Positions 1 to 12,927 of a stretch of DNA of 64,000 nucleotides are shown here, piece after piece. A program made the position numbers and the translations under genes. The DNA is from Prosapia bicincta (Eukaryota; Arthropoda; Insecta; Hemiptera; Cercopidae): the NCBI GenBank assembly GCA_036971475.1, contig JBAIZL010000001.1, positions 100,951,850-101,015,849 of the forward strand, written 5' to 3'. Within the stretch, counting starts at the first letter, position 1. The number at the start of each line of letters is the position of its first letter. The notes below the pieces were generated by a model, which saw only the letters and a list, made by a program, of their open reading frames with translations, did no database searches and was not told the origin of the DNA.

Positions 1-189
1 CTTTACATTATAATAATAAATAATAAACGTGGAAAACATTTACATGACAGATAGACAGTGTGTACGCAAAAAGATTTATTTTCATTACTAATTTAATACA
101 CACTGTTACTACAAATCTACTGCGTGACTGGGAGGTACAGAGACCTCCTATCGCCATTTAAAATACAAACATGTAAAAAAAATAATAAA

Positions 190-425
190 TTAGAACTCGG
201 TTACAAAGTTATGTTATTGAGTGGGGGCTGAGAGCGTTGAAGCAAAGACATCCTGCCAGCGAGGACTGCCAACACATAAGTCACGCAGGGCGAGAATGAG
301 CACATACATCCTGAGAGCATATTTCTTTGGTTAAGTATTCCGACACTATAGAGACGTCGGTTTTTCCAAAGGATTTTTGTCGTTTATTGCGCCTTGTCTT
401 ACACGAAACAGTAAAACCGCGTCTA
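190..425 (-). repeat. Module E copy within block A
   Basis: A segment of about 235 bases, visibly less AT-rich than its surroundings, found five times: here, 6,905-7,143, 27,180-27,405, 35,070-35,300 and 54,175-54,405. It includes the core GTAAGACAAGG followed by CAATAAACGG when read on the strand shown at 6,905. No promoter, tRNA-like box or convincing protein is recognised. In some copies one strand is open for about 98 codons (27,209-27,505, minus), but the frame is not kept in other copies. Confidence 0.6.
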
Positions 426-1090
426 GACTGACGTGCGATGCCGCAAAGATAGAGTTTACGTTTTTTAAAAAAAGATTATTGTATTTCTGTAATAGAAACT
501 AATGTAACAAAGAAATGTAAAATTCCCATATCAGATATAGAATACAGTTGAGGTAACAAGCTGTTCTAGTTTCTTTCATAATAAAATTGCTAAATTTAAT
601 AGTTACTGATATCTTTAAAAAAACCAGACTTCAAATTTTTATAAAATCATGTTCTATTCGTGATTTTAAATAATGTTTTTTTTAATAAAATAGTAATTTA
701 TTAATTTTAAACAGAGTTTTATCTAAATACTATAAATATATTTCAAAAAATTCACGTCGTGTTACGTAAGAAACACAAAGTCATTTTTTCATTTGATACA
801 GTTTTTCATTAGACGTAAGTTATTAATTATTATCAATTATAGAGCTACAATGTTTCTAATCTTTCTAGGAATGAGATAGTGTTTGAAAACTAGTAAAAAT
901 AGTTCTACCCCACTATTCCTACTGTAGTGTTATTCGCATAGGAATATTCAACAAAACCCACCGACGGAATTAACTTTTGACATATTGAATTATTGCTTTA
1001 TATCGCTTACTTGAGAAACTTCTATTCAGGATAAACCCCTCCCTTTCTTGTTTTCATAACAAAATTGCTAAATTTAATAGTTGACTGATA

Positions 1091-1979
1091 CAGTAAACTC
1101 CCGATTATCCGTGGGCGGATTAACCGGTTTGCGGATTATCCGGGGTTTGCCATTGTTTTACAAATATCGAATTTTTATTCCATCAGATTCATGTGTTTAA
1201 ATTTCCAAACGGTCAATTACGATGTAAATACATATAAGGCTTAATAGAAGTTAAGATGAAGGGAATAGATATGTAGGCCTAAATATGTACGAATTTTTAC
1301 ATTGAAAGGGAAGCATACCGACGCGGGCCAGCGAAATAAAAGGGGCGAGCAGACTACTGTATATTAGAGACAATGACAAAATGCTTGGACGCCCGAAAAC
1401 CTAATCTGTAAAACCATAAGATTGTAAACAAATATCAGCTAATCTCGGCTATAAATAGTCTAGGACGTGACATATGCATTATCCATGTCTGTCATATACA
1501 TTATCGATCTTTATGAATTTGTGACACACGTGACACAAGTAGACACTGTGCGACAAAATGGTTCTCAAGAAACTTAGATCGCAAATTAAAGCTAAATCAA
1601 TACTCACAAAAAAACAGACGAAAGTGACAGATTTTTTTGTTAAAAAGTGAAAGTATTATGTGTAAAGGAAATTACATATGTGCATACAAACTTAATTTTG
1701 ACATATACTTATGTACGTATTGCAAATAGTTAGACATATAAATGTACATGTTATACTCCGTCAAATACAACGACATTTTAAATTATTTTCTGTATTTATT
1801 TTGTCCTCTGAAGATTATTTGTGAATTGCATTAACCGGGGTCATAATTTGTGTAACTTATGGTATAATAATCGATTATCGATCGTTTTGTGTATTCTTTG
1901 TTCATAGCGGATTATCCAGGGAATTCGTTATCCGGCGTTGCCGGGCCACCCTATTCCACGGATAATCGGGAGTTTACTG
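1091..1979 (+). mobile_element. pogo/jerky-family DNA transposon relic with TIRs and TA target duplication
   Basis: The element is 889 bases. It starts CAGTAAACTCCCGATTATCC and ends with the matching inverted sequence GGATAATCGGGAGTTTACTG, so both TIRs are preserved for about 24 bases. The dinucleotide TA flanks it at 1,089-1,090 and 1,980-1,981. TA duplications and CAGT...TTATCCG termini are typical of pogo/Tigger elements of the Tc1-mariner superfamily. Related uninterrupted sites exist at about 604-620 and 27,570-27,590. The interior holds only a C-terminal coding scrap (1,558-1,650), so the copy could move only if helped in trans. Confidence 0.85.
1558..1650 (+). pseudogene. C-terminal fragment of a pogo/jerky-like transposase with a PIP-box-like tail
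   Basis: A 30-codon open stretch ending at TGA 1,648-1,650, inside the TIR element. Its last residues read KKQTKVTDFFVKK. The segment QTKVTDFF fits the PCNA-interacting-peptide pattern Q-x-x-(I/L/M/V)-x-x-F-F. Similar tails near the C-terminus are known in pogo-family transposases, and pogo transposase has been reported to bind PCNA. The catalytic DDE domain and the DNA-binding domain are absent, and the upstream frame is closed by a stop just before (TAG 1,540-1,542), so this is a relic. The ATG at 1,558 is just the first one in frame. Confidence 0.6.
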
Positions 1980-2435
1980 TATTTAAAAAAAAACAGACTT
2001 CAAATTTTTATAAAATCCCGTTCCAATTATGTTTTTAAAAAATATGTATTTTTAATAAATTAGTAATTTATTAGTTTTAAACAGAGTGAAAGTTTTATCT
2101 AAATTCTATAAATATATTTTTTAAAAACTCACGTCGTGTTAAGTAAGAAACACAGTCATTTTTTCATTAGACTACAGTTTTTCATTAGACGTAGTTAGTA
2201 ATTATCAATTATAGAGATACATTATTTAGAATTTTTCTAGGAATTAGATAGTGTTTAAAACTAGTAAAGGTCGTTCTATTCGGTACTATCCCGACTGTAG
2301 TGTTTTTGGCATAGAAATATTCAACAAAAATTACCGACCGAATTAACTTTTGACACATTGAATTATTCCTTTACATTTGCCTTACGCGAGGAATTAAAAC
2401 TTCTATACAGGATAAACCCCGCCCTTTATTGTTTT

Positions 2436-3985
2436 GCAATATCTGATAACAATGGATCCCACTGACAGCAGTCAAAACGTGGCTTGGTCGCGATGAAAAT
2501 CAAATTATGCCTGAAGCTGCTGTCAAAACTATTGATCGAATTCACTGGAATTCGAAGTTTATTCTGTCATTTGTTTAAAAGTATTATTTTATAACAGCCA
2601 CAACGAAGCGCATTTTAAGTGTTTCATTTCACAATATCATCGTCTTTCAGTTTAAATCTTCTGCCTTTTAGTTAAAATATTATATTTTATAATACAGTTT
2701 ATATATTTTCATGTTTGCTTAAAGTAGCACATCGTGACGAAATACATCTCTCTAATTAGCTATAACTTAAAGGATTATTTAAGTTATATAAGCGTAATTG
2801 AGATTTTTTAAACTCTATCCTTTTTTATTGTTCAAAAGCTTTTTAAAAAATGATAATTTATTTTTTGTAAATAGAGAAAAAACAGTATTAAAATTTCTAA
2901 ACGAGATTTATTTATGATCACCGTTTGTAAAATACTTCATATCTAATCCTTAATTTTGTCCCTTTTTACGTACTAAATCAAGGGCTGTCATTAGATGTAG
3001 GACGATTCACTACTTAGCAATTTGTTGTCACTGGAGTATCTTATAATTGTTACGTAATTGTTTTAAATTAAAATGGAACGATTTTTACACAATTTAAATT
3101 TTTGAGCGATCTTTGAAAGGTTTAGAACGTTTTATCTGAATGATTACTTATCAAAGTAGTACAGTAGACGGTTTTATAATTATAAAAGTTATATATTTTA
3201 TTATTATTTAGTCTGTGATAAAGAGATACACCATTAAAGATTTAACGACTTGATAATTGAAAAATTAAAATAATTATGTAGTTTATAATAAAAGAAATTA
3301 TTTATTTTTAAAATTACATTTATAAGTACAAATATTTTACACCTAACGACTCTGAATTAAATGTAACGATATTGAATATAACTAAAAGCTGCAAGCTCAC
3401 CCGCTGTTGATCGAACTAATGACGACGTTCTGCTTCTAGGGGATGAACTACCCCTAAATTGTTATAAAGAACATAACGATCTGAAAAACAAACTCCAAAT
3501 AAAGTCTGTGTATAGAAGCTAAACAAACTAAAAGTTGGGTGAGATAACAATCCTTCCCCCGTTGCTTCCCAACTCGTTATTTTTAAATAAATATCACAAA
3601 AACATCTAACTTTTCCGACCATACTGCCAGAAAATTGTACAAACAGAGCAACTTTTATGTAACTTATTTTACTTGTCTGGTTGGAGAATTGAAGAGCGTG
3701 ATTATTTGTGACGAATATTCTACTATACTTACAATTACAGAACTTCCGTCTCCTTTCCCCGCCCCTAAAGAAACAAAAACTTACTTTTAAAACTGTTTCA
3801 TTTTGAAATTTCAGAACAAACATTTTAAATATGTTTTCGTCCTCGCGAGACTTCGCTAGATTACCTTGCATTAACTATTAAGGAGAAAGAATGTAAAATT
3901 AAATGTTATTTTATTTCTTTCCAAAAATTAAATATTAACGAAAGATTTATTTGTTTACCAGGTTTTTATTAGTTGTGTTTCCGTT
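2436..3985. other. AT-rich stretch of block A with no supported gene
   Basis: This part is matched at 28,030-29,010 (with deletions) and at 58,540-59,930 inverted. A minus-strand frame of 151 codons is open at 3,416-3,871, but in the inverted copy the same reading has several stops and frameshifts, so I do not call it a gene. The best-conserved part is 3,395-3,470, next to the GATCGAACTAATGACGACGTT region. No promoter or terminator is recognised. Confidence 0.5.
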
Positions 3986-4440
3986 ATATATGATTGTCTG
4001 TCCGGGTGGAATTTTGCAGTCGAGTTTAAACTAACATCTGATGAGCTAGAATCCTGAAATTTTTAACATAGGTCAGAATTAGATGATAATGCACTATTCA
4101 CTCGGTTTCTTGTCTCTACTTCTGTTTAAACAATAGTTGTTTAAAGAAATCCAATTTAGGTGATGTCCTAAGGACTTGGAGTTTTTCAAATATATGTCAG
4201 AAATAAATAATATCTTGATATTCCTTCTGTTTGCTTGTCCGCAAGATTGTTTAAACAAATTAATTTTGATTGGCGAGCTACAGACTTGAAATTTTGTTTT
4301 ACAGTTCAGGACTGGATGACAATGCTGCATTCACTCGCTTTAAGTTTGTTTAAACATTATTTGTTTGAACAAATTATATTTGCTTGTGTACTATGTCCCT
4401 ATCAGAGTCTTATCAATATACGAGTATAGAAAATTGTATG
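3985..4440. repeat. Degenerate tandem pair of about 240 bases
   Basis: Two diverged halves share the order GAGCTA...TTGAAATTTT...GGATGACAATGC (GATAATGC in the first half)...ATTCACTCG...GTTTAAACA. The first half centres on 4,040-4,160 and the second on 4,270-4,390. Copies occur at 29,015-29,220 (second half only) and 58,090-58,540 inverted. The short minus and plus frames over this region are reading-frame accidents of the repeat. The parent element is not recognised. Confidence 0.5.
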
Positions 4441-4514
4441 AAAATTTTCACGCAGACATAAGACTAAAAAATCATAAATTAAATGTTTTTTTATTGTACT
4501 ACGTTTTTATCTGA

Positions 4515-4775
4515 CTAACGGACTAAAAAGTATAAAATTATTTTCGTGGAACTTCTACAATTTTGAGGGGCAATTCATATTGACTATGGATATATTTGTA
4601 ATATGTGGAGAGAAAAAACTGGAACACAGCAGTTAATAATAAAAGTAGACAATCGTATCATAAACGTCCCCCTCCCCAATATATTTGTAATATATCCATA
4701 GCCACTAACAATTCCCGCTCAAAATTGTAGAAGGGGAAAGAAAATTTGTTTTATACTTTGTAGTTTGTTTTAAAA
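4515..4775. mobile_element. Fold-back MITE-like element
   Basis: The two halves form a long imperfect inverted repeat. CTTCTACAATTTTGAG at 4,552 and GACTATGGATATATTTGTAA near 4,581 return as their complements at 4,736 and 4,700. The outer TIR includes AAAGTATAAAA on both sides. Only about 70 bases in the middle are unpaired and nothing is coded. Copies lie at 29,270-29,510 (direct) and 57,770-57,990 (inverted), in step with the parent repeat, so they were copied with it and did not jump separately. No target duplication could be read with confidence. Confidence 0.6.
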
Positions 4776-4859
4776 AGGTGGTAGGCCTATATTAAAAAAA
4801 AATTATTTAATTAATTATTATTGTTTTTAAGTCAAACGTTTGAAAAAACTTGAAATTCC

Positions 4860-4990
4860 AGGGTCGTTTACACTTTTATAAATACTTTTAGTAGGCCTAC
4901 AACACATATTTATGGGATGAGTCTTTGATTTTCTTGCCTTCTAGACGGTACACCCCACATAAGATATAAACTAATATTTGTTTAGTCCCC
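4860..4990 (-). repeat. Single monomer of the ~105-base minisatellite
   Basis: Left-arm site with one copy of the unit that is expanded at 56,320-57,640. It shows TAGGCCTAC, then ATTTATGGGATGAG, the partly decayed core CCTTCTAGACGG and ACCCCACATAAGATAT. In the right arm the core is the perfect palindrome CCTTCTAGAAGG. The single copy here is probably close to the state before expansion. Confidence 0.8.
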
Positions 4991-5758
4991 CACCAAGTGT
5001 CTATTGTTGGGGCTTCAGTTTTCTTTACCAGTTTTCTTCAAGTCTCATTTAAACTAAGAAAAAAATTTCGGACCCCTGCCGGAAAGTGAGATTGCTTTCA
5101 TTCGTAGCATAGCCAGTATTTTTTTGACCGCCTGGTAAGAGCACAGAAAATACCAAGAAATCTGTAAATAGAAACTCACCTTGTTTTGGCTGCTTTATTT
5201 CACCATGTGTTTAGGAGATTCAGCGAAATCATGCTTCGTAACGGACGGATAGCGTGGCTTTGCATTAAAAATCTTCTAGTGACAGCAATATCACATTTAT
5301 AGGAAGGTCGAATTCCGAGAGTTTTTAGTTTTAGATCTCTCGAAATCCAGTATTTAAATGTTACAGATTTATAAATAAATTATTGTAGAACAAAAAAAAC
5401 CAATATTCTTAGTTAATCGAACAAATGTTTAATATTTACGAAAGAAATTGCCACAAACACATTCTGAAGTTTGTATTTCAATCTCTTGGAACTCTTTGTT
5501 ACAGAGATCCTGTATTTAGCATTTTAGCTTGGCATTTAGTATACATTTTATTACTGAATTTATTTGTTTGTTATATTTCGGCAATTAACCCGGTTTACAC
5601 TTTTGAATATAATCCTAATTTTTTAATAATACCGTCGTATTAGCTAAATTTTGTAAAGTAATGAACATAAATATATATACATATTTAAACATGTATATAC
5701 ATATATACATATTAACAATATATATACATATAATAAATATATATATAAATATATATAT

Positions 5759-5847
<89 letters not shown>

Positions 5848-6904
5848 TATGCCAAACAGCTATATTGTTGTTTGTCAACGTTTCGGTCATTTAAAAACAG
5901 TGGTACTTATCAAAACTAAAAACCTGCAACATAGACAACCAACAACGAATTAACTATAAATTAACATATGGTTACAAATTAATTCAACAGAAATTATAAT
6001 TACAATAACAACCAAATATAACAAACAAAATCGTCAATTCCCTTAATACTACTGTAGCGTAAGATATTTAATAGATAAAAACGTTGTAAAATAAGGTATT
6101 AAAAAGATATGTCAATTACTGAATGATCAATTACATAGTGATCACTTTAAATATATTAAAATTAAATACAAGTTTGCCACCAAATTACTTAAGTAATAAT
6201 TTCATAAAAATAGCTAGGCTATACTTGCAAGTCATCAATAATAAAATACATTTAAATCGACCTATAATTTCGACAGCACATAAAACAACAAATATATAGT
6301 CAGAGCTTCATTTTTAGAAACCATATGAAAATTTAATTCCTAAGCAGATGTGAGTTTCTTTATAAATAAACTGTATGAAGTGTTTCAGTATTCCTGGCAT
6401 TATTTACAACTCAACATTATTGGCATTCTCAAGAGTCAACAGGTAAAACTAAACTTAAGAAACAACATTGTTGTTTGATGAAGAAGGTCTTAATAGTGAT
6501 GATATTAAATAATATTGATAGCGATGATTTTAATAGGGAAATATTAAATTAATGAAAAACCATTATTTTTAAAGTTGTCTTGGATATGAAGTATATGTTT
6601 GTTCATTTTGTTTGTAAATGATCTATTCTAAGTATGTATATACATATATAGCTTTAAACTCATACAATTTTACCACATATGGAAATTAGTAAAATGGTAA
6701 TATATTCCAGTTTTCTTGTCATAAATATTTGTCTTTCTTTAAAAAAGAACATATTAAACAAATGCTTTTATAGTTTTAAAATCTTGTTATTATTATTTCC
6801 ATTGAGTGAATACTTCATTCTGAAATATAATTTTGACCAGCAATATTGAATATTTGCATTATATCTGATTCACTATTCACATTTCGGCAGTATGCAGTAA
6901 GGAT
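4990..6904. other. Block D: no supported gene; TA microsatellite and a possible Penelope-type tail
   Basis: Mirrored at 54,410-56,330. A frame of 72 codons at 5,425-5,643 is also open in the mirror copy (55,650-55,862), but most of the differences between the copies change the amino acid, so there is no sign of selection on a protein. Between 5,850 and 5,990 the minus strand reads AAATGACCGAAACGTTGAC, like the 3' ends of Penelope-like elements, directly next to the TA tract. The rest (about 6,000-6,900) shows nothing recognisable. Confidence 0.45.
5764..5845. repeat. (TA)n microsatellite
   Basis: About 82 bases of perfect TA, preceded by an impure TA-rich run from 5,660. The mirror site is 55,480-55,550 with a shorter, impure tract. 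The YIYIYI open frames here are artefacts of the repeat. Confidence 0.95.
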
Positions 6905-7143
6905 TTTCTCCAGTCTAGACGTAGTATTATTGTCTCGTGTAAGACAAGGCGCAATAAACGGCAAAATCTTTCAGAAAAACCGACGTCTTTATAGTTTCCG
7001 GAATACTTAACCAAAGAAATATGCTCTCAGGATGTATGTGCCGAGCCCCGCCCTGCGTGACTTATGTGTTGGCAGTCCTCGCTGGCAGGATGTCTTTGCT
7101 TCAACGCCTTCAGTTCTAACTCAATAACATAACTTTGTAACCT
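6905..7143 (+). repeat. Module E, free-standing copy
   Basis: Inverted relative to the copies in blocks A, with no other A sequence around it. It therefore moved or was duplicated on its own before the palindrome formed, since its mirror stands at 54,175-54,405 in the same relative place. These two copies share private differences from the three A copies (for example GTAGTATTATTGTCTCG in place of GCGGTTTTACTGTTTCG at the left edge), so there are two subfamilies. Function unknown. Confidence 0.6.
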
Positions 7144-7790
7144 TTATCTCTGAAGCTATACTCGTGACCTTTTTTACTAACGTATTTTAAGTATATTTGA
7201 AGCACAACACATTTTCAATAGTTTAAACCAAGTAACCAACCGACTTTGAAAATAAGTAGACAGTTTTGCGACCTAAAACAAACGTTGTTTGGTTGAGAAA
7301 TAAAAATTTAAAAATCGAATAGGTCTGAGAGTAATGAGTAGTTTGAACTAGTGAAGGTGGCTGTAAATACACCTATAAATATCTAACACCATACGTTCTA
7401 TCGATATTTACAGATGTAAAATCTGTTGGATGTATCGGAAGCGTGTTACTTGTCTTTTGTGATTTTGAAATGAAAATCACACATAAAATATCGGATGAAT
7501 GGAAGTTAATGAATAGTTAAGTACTTTATATGAGCTGAGGAACATGGATTCTACTGGTACGAAAAGATATAAGGGCCATAATATGAAAAGATTGAAGCAT
7601 ATACTTATGATAAAGGTAAGAGTGTAAAACCACCTGATCCAGGACATAGGGTAGAATTATTATTCATGTCCCTGAAGCATACCTGTTCTCTACCTGAAAC
7701 ATACTATGTTATATATCTATTAAAGAATGGTAACGGAAGGACTCAAAAACAGGTGAAATTAGGGTATTACCACCCCCTAATGCTTAGAAC

Positions 7791-9455
<1,665 letters not shown>

Positions 9456-10640
9456 CTTCTACTAGGCTGCAGCACGCCCCAACCCTAATCATAACAAAAC
9501 TCATGATATATATATTGGTTGACATACTGGTGGACATACAGAAAATAATGTCTAGTGTAGCATAGCATATTTTCCTGGAATTCGTAAATAACGGTTATTT
9601 ACAACTAACGCGTTTCAGTTAATCTCCATCTTCTATGTCTATTATTGTACTAAATACTTAGCAAATACGTTTGCTTCTTATATACAATATTTTGCCCCTA
9701 AAAAATAAAGCTACTCCTCTTCCCTGGCTCCACTCTGTTCATATAACTCTACCCACCCGTTCATTGTCTCAGGAATTTTAGGTTTCCAAATATTATATTC
9801 GATTCCTTATTCATTTTTGTTTCACATTGTGACATTATTGCGTAAAAGAAAATGAGCTATGGACAAAAATTGACGTGAGAGCGAAACAAGTCGGAGTTAC
9901 AAAAATAGGCTATTAGCGGTGGCCTTTGTCCTAACATTGACAAATTTATACCTAGAAAATTGCCCTAACAATATGCGCATATGGCGAAAATGTCAACAAT
10001 GCACATAAAGTTTTCATATGAAAACCTTAGCATATGCTCTAAGACGTTATTGGAAAATAAGTCAGAAGAACGTTCCATTAGCCTTTATAATTCGGGCTTT
10101 GGGGGAAGATGTTTACATCAAATGTGACAAACAAAAGATATGATTTTTAATAATAATTCGCTAAACGACCGACAATGATAAATTATTTTGCCACATTAGG
10201 CTATAATTATAGTTCTTGTCGTACAGGTTTCTTTTTTGGTCTTCTTATTCAATCTAATAAGACTATTTGTTCTTCTTATACCATCAATCAATGTTTCTCT
10301 TTTTTTATTAAAATAATATTAGTTTCATAACTTCACCAGACCGTATTCTTTCATCCTTATGACGTAGGATTTTGTTTCCTCTCTCTCCATCCAATTGTTG
10401 TTTTTTTAAAAATTTGCATTTGTTCTTTTGTGCTAACATTGGTTTTTTTAAATTTCTTATTTCCATTTTGCTTTTCGAGTTCTTTCAGCCTACTAGTATT
10501 CGTTTGATAAAAAAACGAGTTTCTATCAACTATTCGTACTTTCTTAATTTTCTTTTCTTGCCTACCTCTGGGCTCTATAGAGTATTTCATTAAAAGCTAT
10601 AATTCTTTATAATCTTTATATTTCTGTTCCACTTTTATTA
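9456..10640. other. Block B segment with no supported gene
   Basis: Matched at 30,790-31,920 (direct) and 51,930-53,090 (inverted), so present three times. The minus-strand frame at 10,357-10,590 is rich in Lys and Arg and is partly conserved in the other copies (52,015-52,197 plus). It lies directly downstream of the LINE RT relic on the same strand and could be decayed LINE C-terminal sequence, but no domain is recognised. Confidence 0.4.
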
Positions 10641-11000
10641 AAATGTACTACTCACGTAGTACAATAAAATTTTATAATGTTCGTTCTCATCACGTCCTTA
10701 TATCGTATAGTTAGTGTCTTCTATTAAGTCTTTTGTTTCTTCTTTTATAGATAGAGATTTCGTTTCGTTTAATATATTGGTAGGACCATACTAACAGATC
10801 ACCAGCAAACTTGAGGGTATAGACTTGAATCATTCTCAATTTGTATATCTATTCCGTTATAAATTCTCCAGCTGTTCAGAGCTTAAGTAAAGAATCGATA
10901 TTATTCAGTATAGTCTATATTTTTAGACTTAAGAATATATTTATTACAACACATAAACATTATACTAAAATTAAATAAACCATTCTATGGTTTCCGAGTC
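10640..11000 (-). pseudogene. LINE reverse transcriptase fragment (FADD-box region)
   Basis: On the minus strand the reading IQVYTLKFAGDLLVW covers the polymerase active-site box of non-LTR reverse transcriptases, usually written FADD. The box is at 10,798-10,809 and has Gly at the third position (FAGD). The upstream reading GIDIQIENDS is in another frame, so a frameshift separates them, and stops follow downstream. Copies at 51,600-51,960 and 31,920-32,280 carry the same Gly, so that change predates the copying. The clade of LINE cannot be assigned. Confidence 0.6.
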
Positions 11001-11329
11001 ATCTTGTAATAGTACGGTCCTACCGAGTGTTTTGATGAGTTTTGTAATGAGCCAAAGCGACACACAAGAAATAGTGTGTCTGTATGTTCATGAGGAGAGA
11101 GAAATTGCACGTTTCTTACACAAGTAATAACAAAAATAAATGTAAAAAATGAAAAAAATTATAGACAAGACATATCCACCAAATTCGTCAAAATGTCACA
11201 TTTTAACTAACATAAGCTGACTGATAAAACCTTAAACAAGGTGAAAGTAAAAAATTTCAAAGAAAATCAAATCTGATTGAAAACTAACATAAATCTAACT
11301 AAAGACGGTTGTTTACTTTGATAAAGACT

Positions 11330-11650
11330 TTTCCCTAAGGTTGAAAGTTTGAACTATTTAACGACTGGTCTTACAAGAAGTTATCAACTTTTTTCTAGAG
11401 ACAATTTCTACAAAAATCGTCTTTAACTGCTTGAAAAGCAGTAATACCTGACTTAAGTTATATTACGGACATTAAGAACTGTTTTAATATTAAGGCAAAT
11501 ATAATTAACTTAAATAGTTTACTTTGCCAACAACATTTTCTCTGATGTTGAAGATACTAAGCGACCGTTGACAGACAGTAACACCTATCCTACGAATACT
11601 CAGATCTGTTAAATTTTGAGAAATGTGTTAAAATTTCCTAAATTTTGAAA
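11330..11650. repeat. Degenerate internal duplication of about 220 bases
   Basis: Two related halves, best seen in the mirror at 50,810-51,180: each reads GTTTTACTGT, then ...TTTGTAGAAAT..., then ...TCTAG(A/G)AAAAA..., then ...TTTCAAC. In unit 2 (32,690-32,930) only one merged copy exists, giving a 73-codon open frame that is not kept elsewhere. No function seen. Confidence 0.4.
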
Positions 11651-11978
11651 CAAATCTAAATTAAGACAAAAGTCACATTCTTTGGGATTCTACAAAGTTG
11701 CCAAAACTGATGATGTAAACCGGCTGTGTTTCATCATAAACACTTCAAAACCATAATTCAACACAGGTGTTGTTTGTTTTAATTCAAAACCATAACACCA
11801 ATATGATAAACTATATCCATATCTATGATGAGCTATATTCATACACCTTTTTTCTTAATCTATTATTGTGGAATTTAATTTTAATATTACTCTACTGCAT
11901 GTTTCCTGTAGAATAAAGTTCGGCGGGGGCTGCTTATAGTAAATGCTTACCTCAAATATGTACTCTTTAATTACGTTT

Positions 11979-12927
11979 GGAGGTGGAGAAAGCTCTTCAG
12001 AAAGTAAAGAAGAGGTCTCGGGATGAAGATACATCTATTTCGAAAATACATAATGAAAAATTATGTAAACTTTCCAACTTTCTACGAATTTGTCACGGAG
12101 ATGCCATCTCATCCTACGGCGAGGAGATATCTATATCGTTAATGAAATAAATCTCAAGGAAACCAAGCAGAGCCTGAAAACATCATCCTTGTTGAATAGA
12201 CATTGAAAATGAAAGATAGCAACAGTTTTCTTCTTGCTGACGACAGCGCTGGTGAAATAATTTTAGTTGTTAGTGTACACAGAGGAAAGGAGGGATTAAA
12301 ATGCCAAAAAGAGTTTTTCATGAATGGAACCTTCCAAAGCGCTGACAAACACTATTCGCAGGTATATCCAATCTAAGCTGATTTTAGATGTTCTTCTGAA
12401 GAAATAAATGTATATCCTGTGGCATTAAACAATGACACATACATCAGTCTTTTTCGAATTATTCGTGAAGTTATACCCAAGAGCTGTCAATGTTGACTTC
12501 GAAACAACAGCGATATCAGCGTTAAAAGAAGTGTTCCCTTTGGTGGAAATAAAAAAAATGTTATTTTCACATGAAGAAGTGTCTGTGTAGACTACAAGAG
12601 TCAAGTCTCAAGCACAACTACAAAGACGATGACCAAGTACCACTTCACGTTCAAATGTGTGCAACTCATGGATTCCCTAAAAATGAGGATAATAGTGACG
12701 GTTGGTTGAGATATATTCTCAGACCCCTAAAAATGCAAAACTGAGTTTTTTAATTATTTCATGGAAACATGGCCGGAAAATGACGACTTCCCTATTCATC
12801 TATGGAACTGTCACATCAGACCAGTAATGCTGTTGACGGATGGAACAGGCTGAACAACACCTTCGGAGATCTAACCATAGAATCAAAGAATTGGTTAGTT
12901 ATAACTGAAGCTGAAAATACGTACTAA
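11979..12927 (+). pseudogene. Mutator-like (MULE) transposase pseudogene, left copy
   Basis: Broken reading of a MULE transposase. It begins LEVEKALQKVKKRSRDED and ends in the segment QTSNAVDGWNRLNN before the stop at 12,925-12,927. Between these the CYFHMKKCL metal-binding-like segment (second Cys/His block of the MULE core) is readable near 12,555. Several one-base changes and a loss around 12,430 put the pieces in different frames, so it is more damaged than the mirror copy at 49,429-50,401. The N-terminal FLYWCH or zinc-finger part that many animal MULE proteins carry is not visible upstream. Confidence 0.75.

Larger units (their letters stand above)
575..2435 (+). repeat. Tandem duplication of about 480 bases within block A, second copy interrupted by a transposon
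   Basis: The stretch 575-1,052 is repeated as 1,055-1,090 plus 1,981-2,435. Shared landmarks are TTTAATAGTT near 596 and 1,073, CACGTCGTGTTA near 753 and 2,130, TTTTTCATTAGACGTA near 803 and 2,178, and GGATAAACCCC near 1,030 and 2,410. Unit 2 has only one copy (27,540-28,030), so the duplication is specific to unit 1. No coding region is apparent. Confidence 0.75.

Noticed and set aside
1091..1979. Origin of replication or centromere-like element based on AT richness and inverted ends
   Set aside because: The terminal inverted repeats, the TA duplication and related empty sites explain it as a pogo-like transposon.
3416..3871. 151-codon minus-strand open frame as a gene
   Set aside because: The mirror copy at 58,650-59,110 is interrupted by several stops and frameshifts, and the unit-2 copy is truncated. 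No domain and no codon bias beyond the local base composition.
5425..5643. Small conserved hydrophobic protein present in both arms
   Set aside because: The differences from 55,650-55,862 mostly change the amino acid (Y/F, K/T, A/T, H/Q, E/Q), so there is no sign of purifying selection. High nucleotide identity explains the shared frame.
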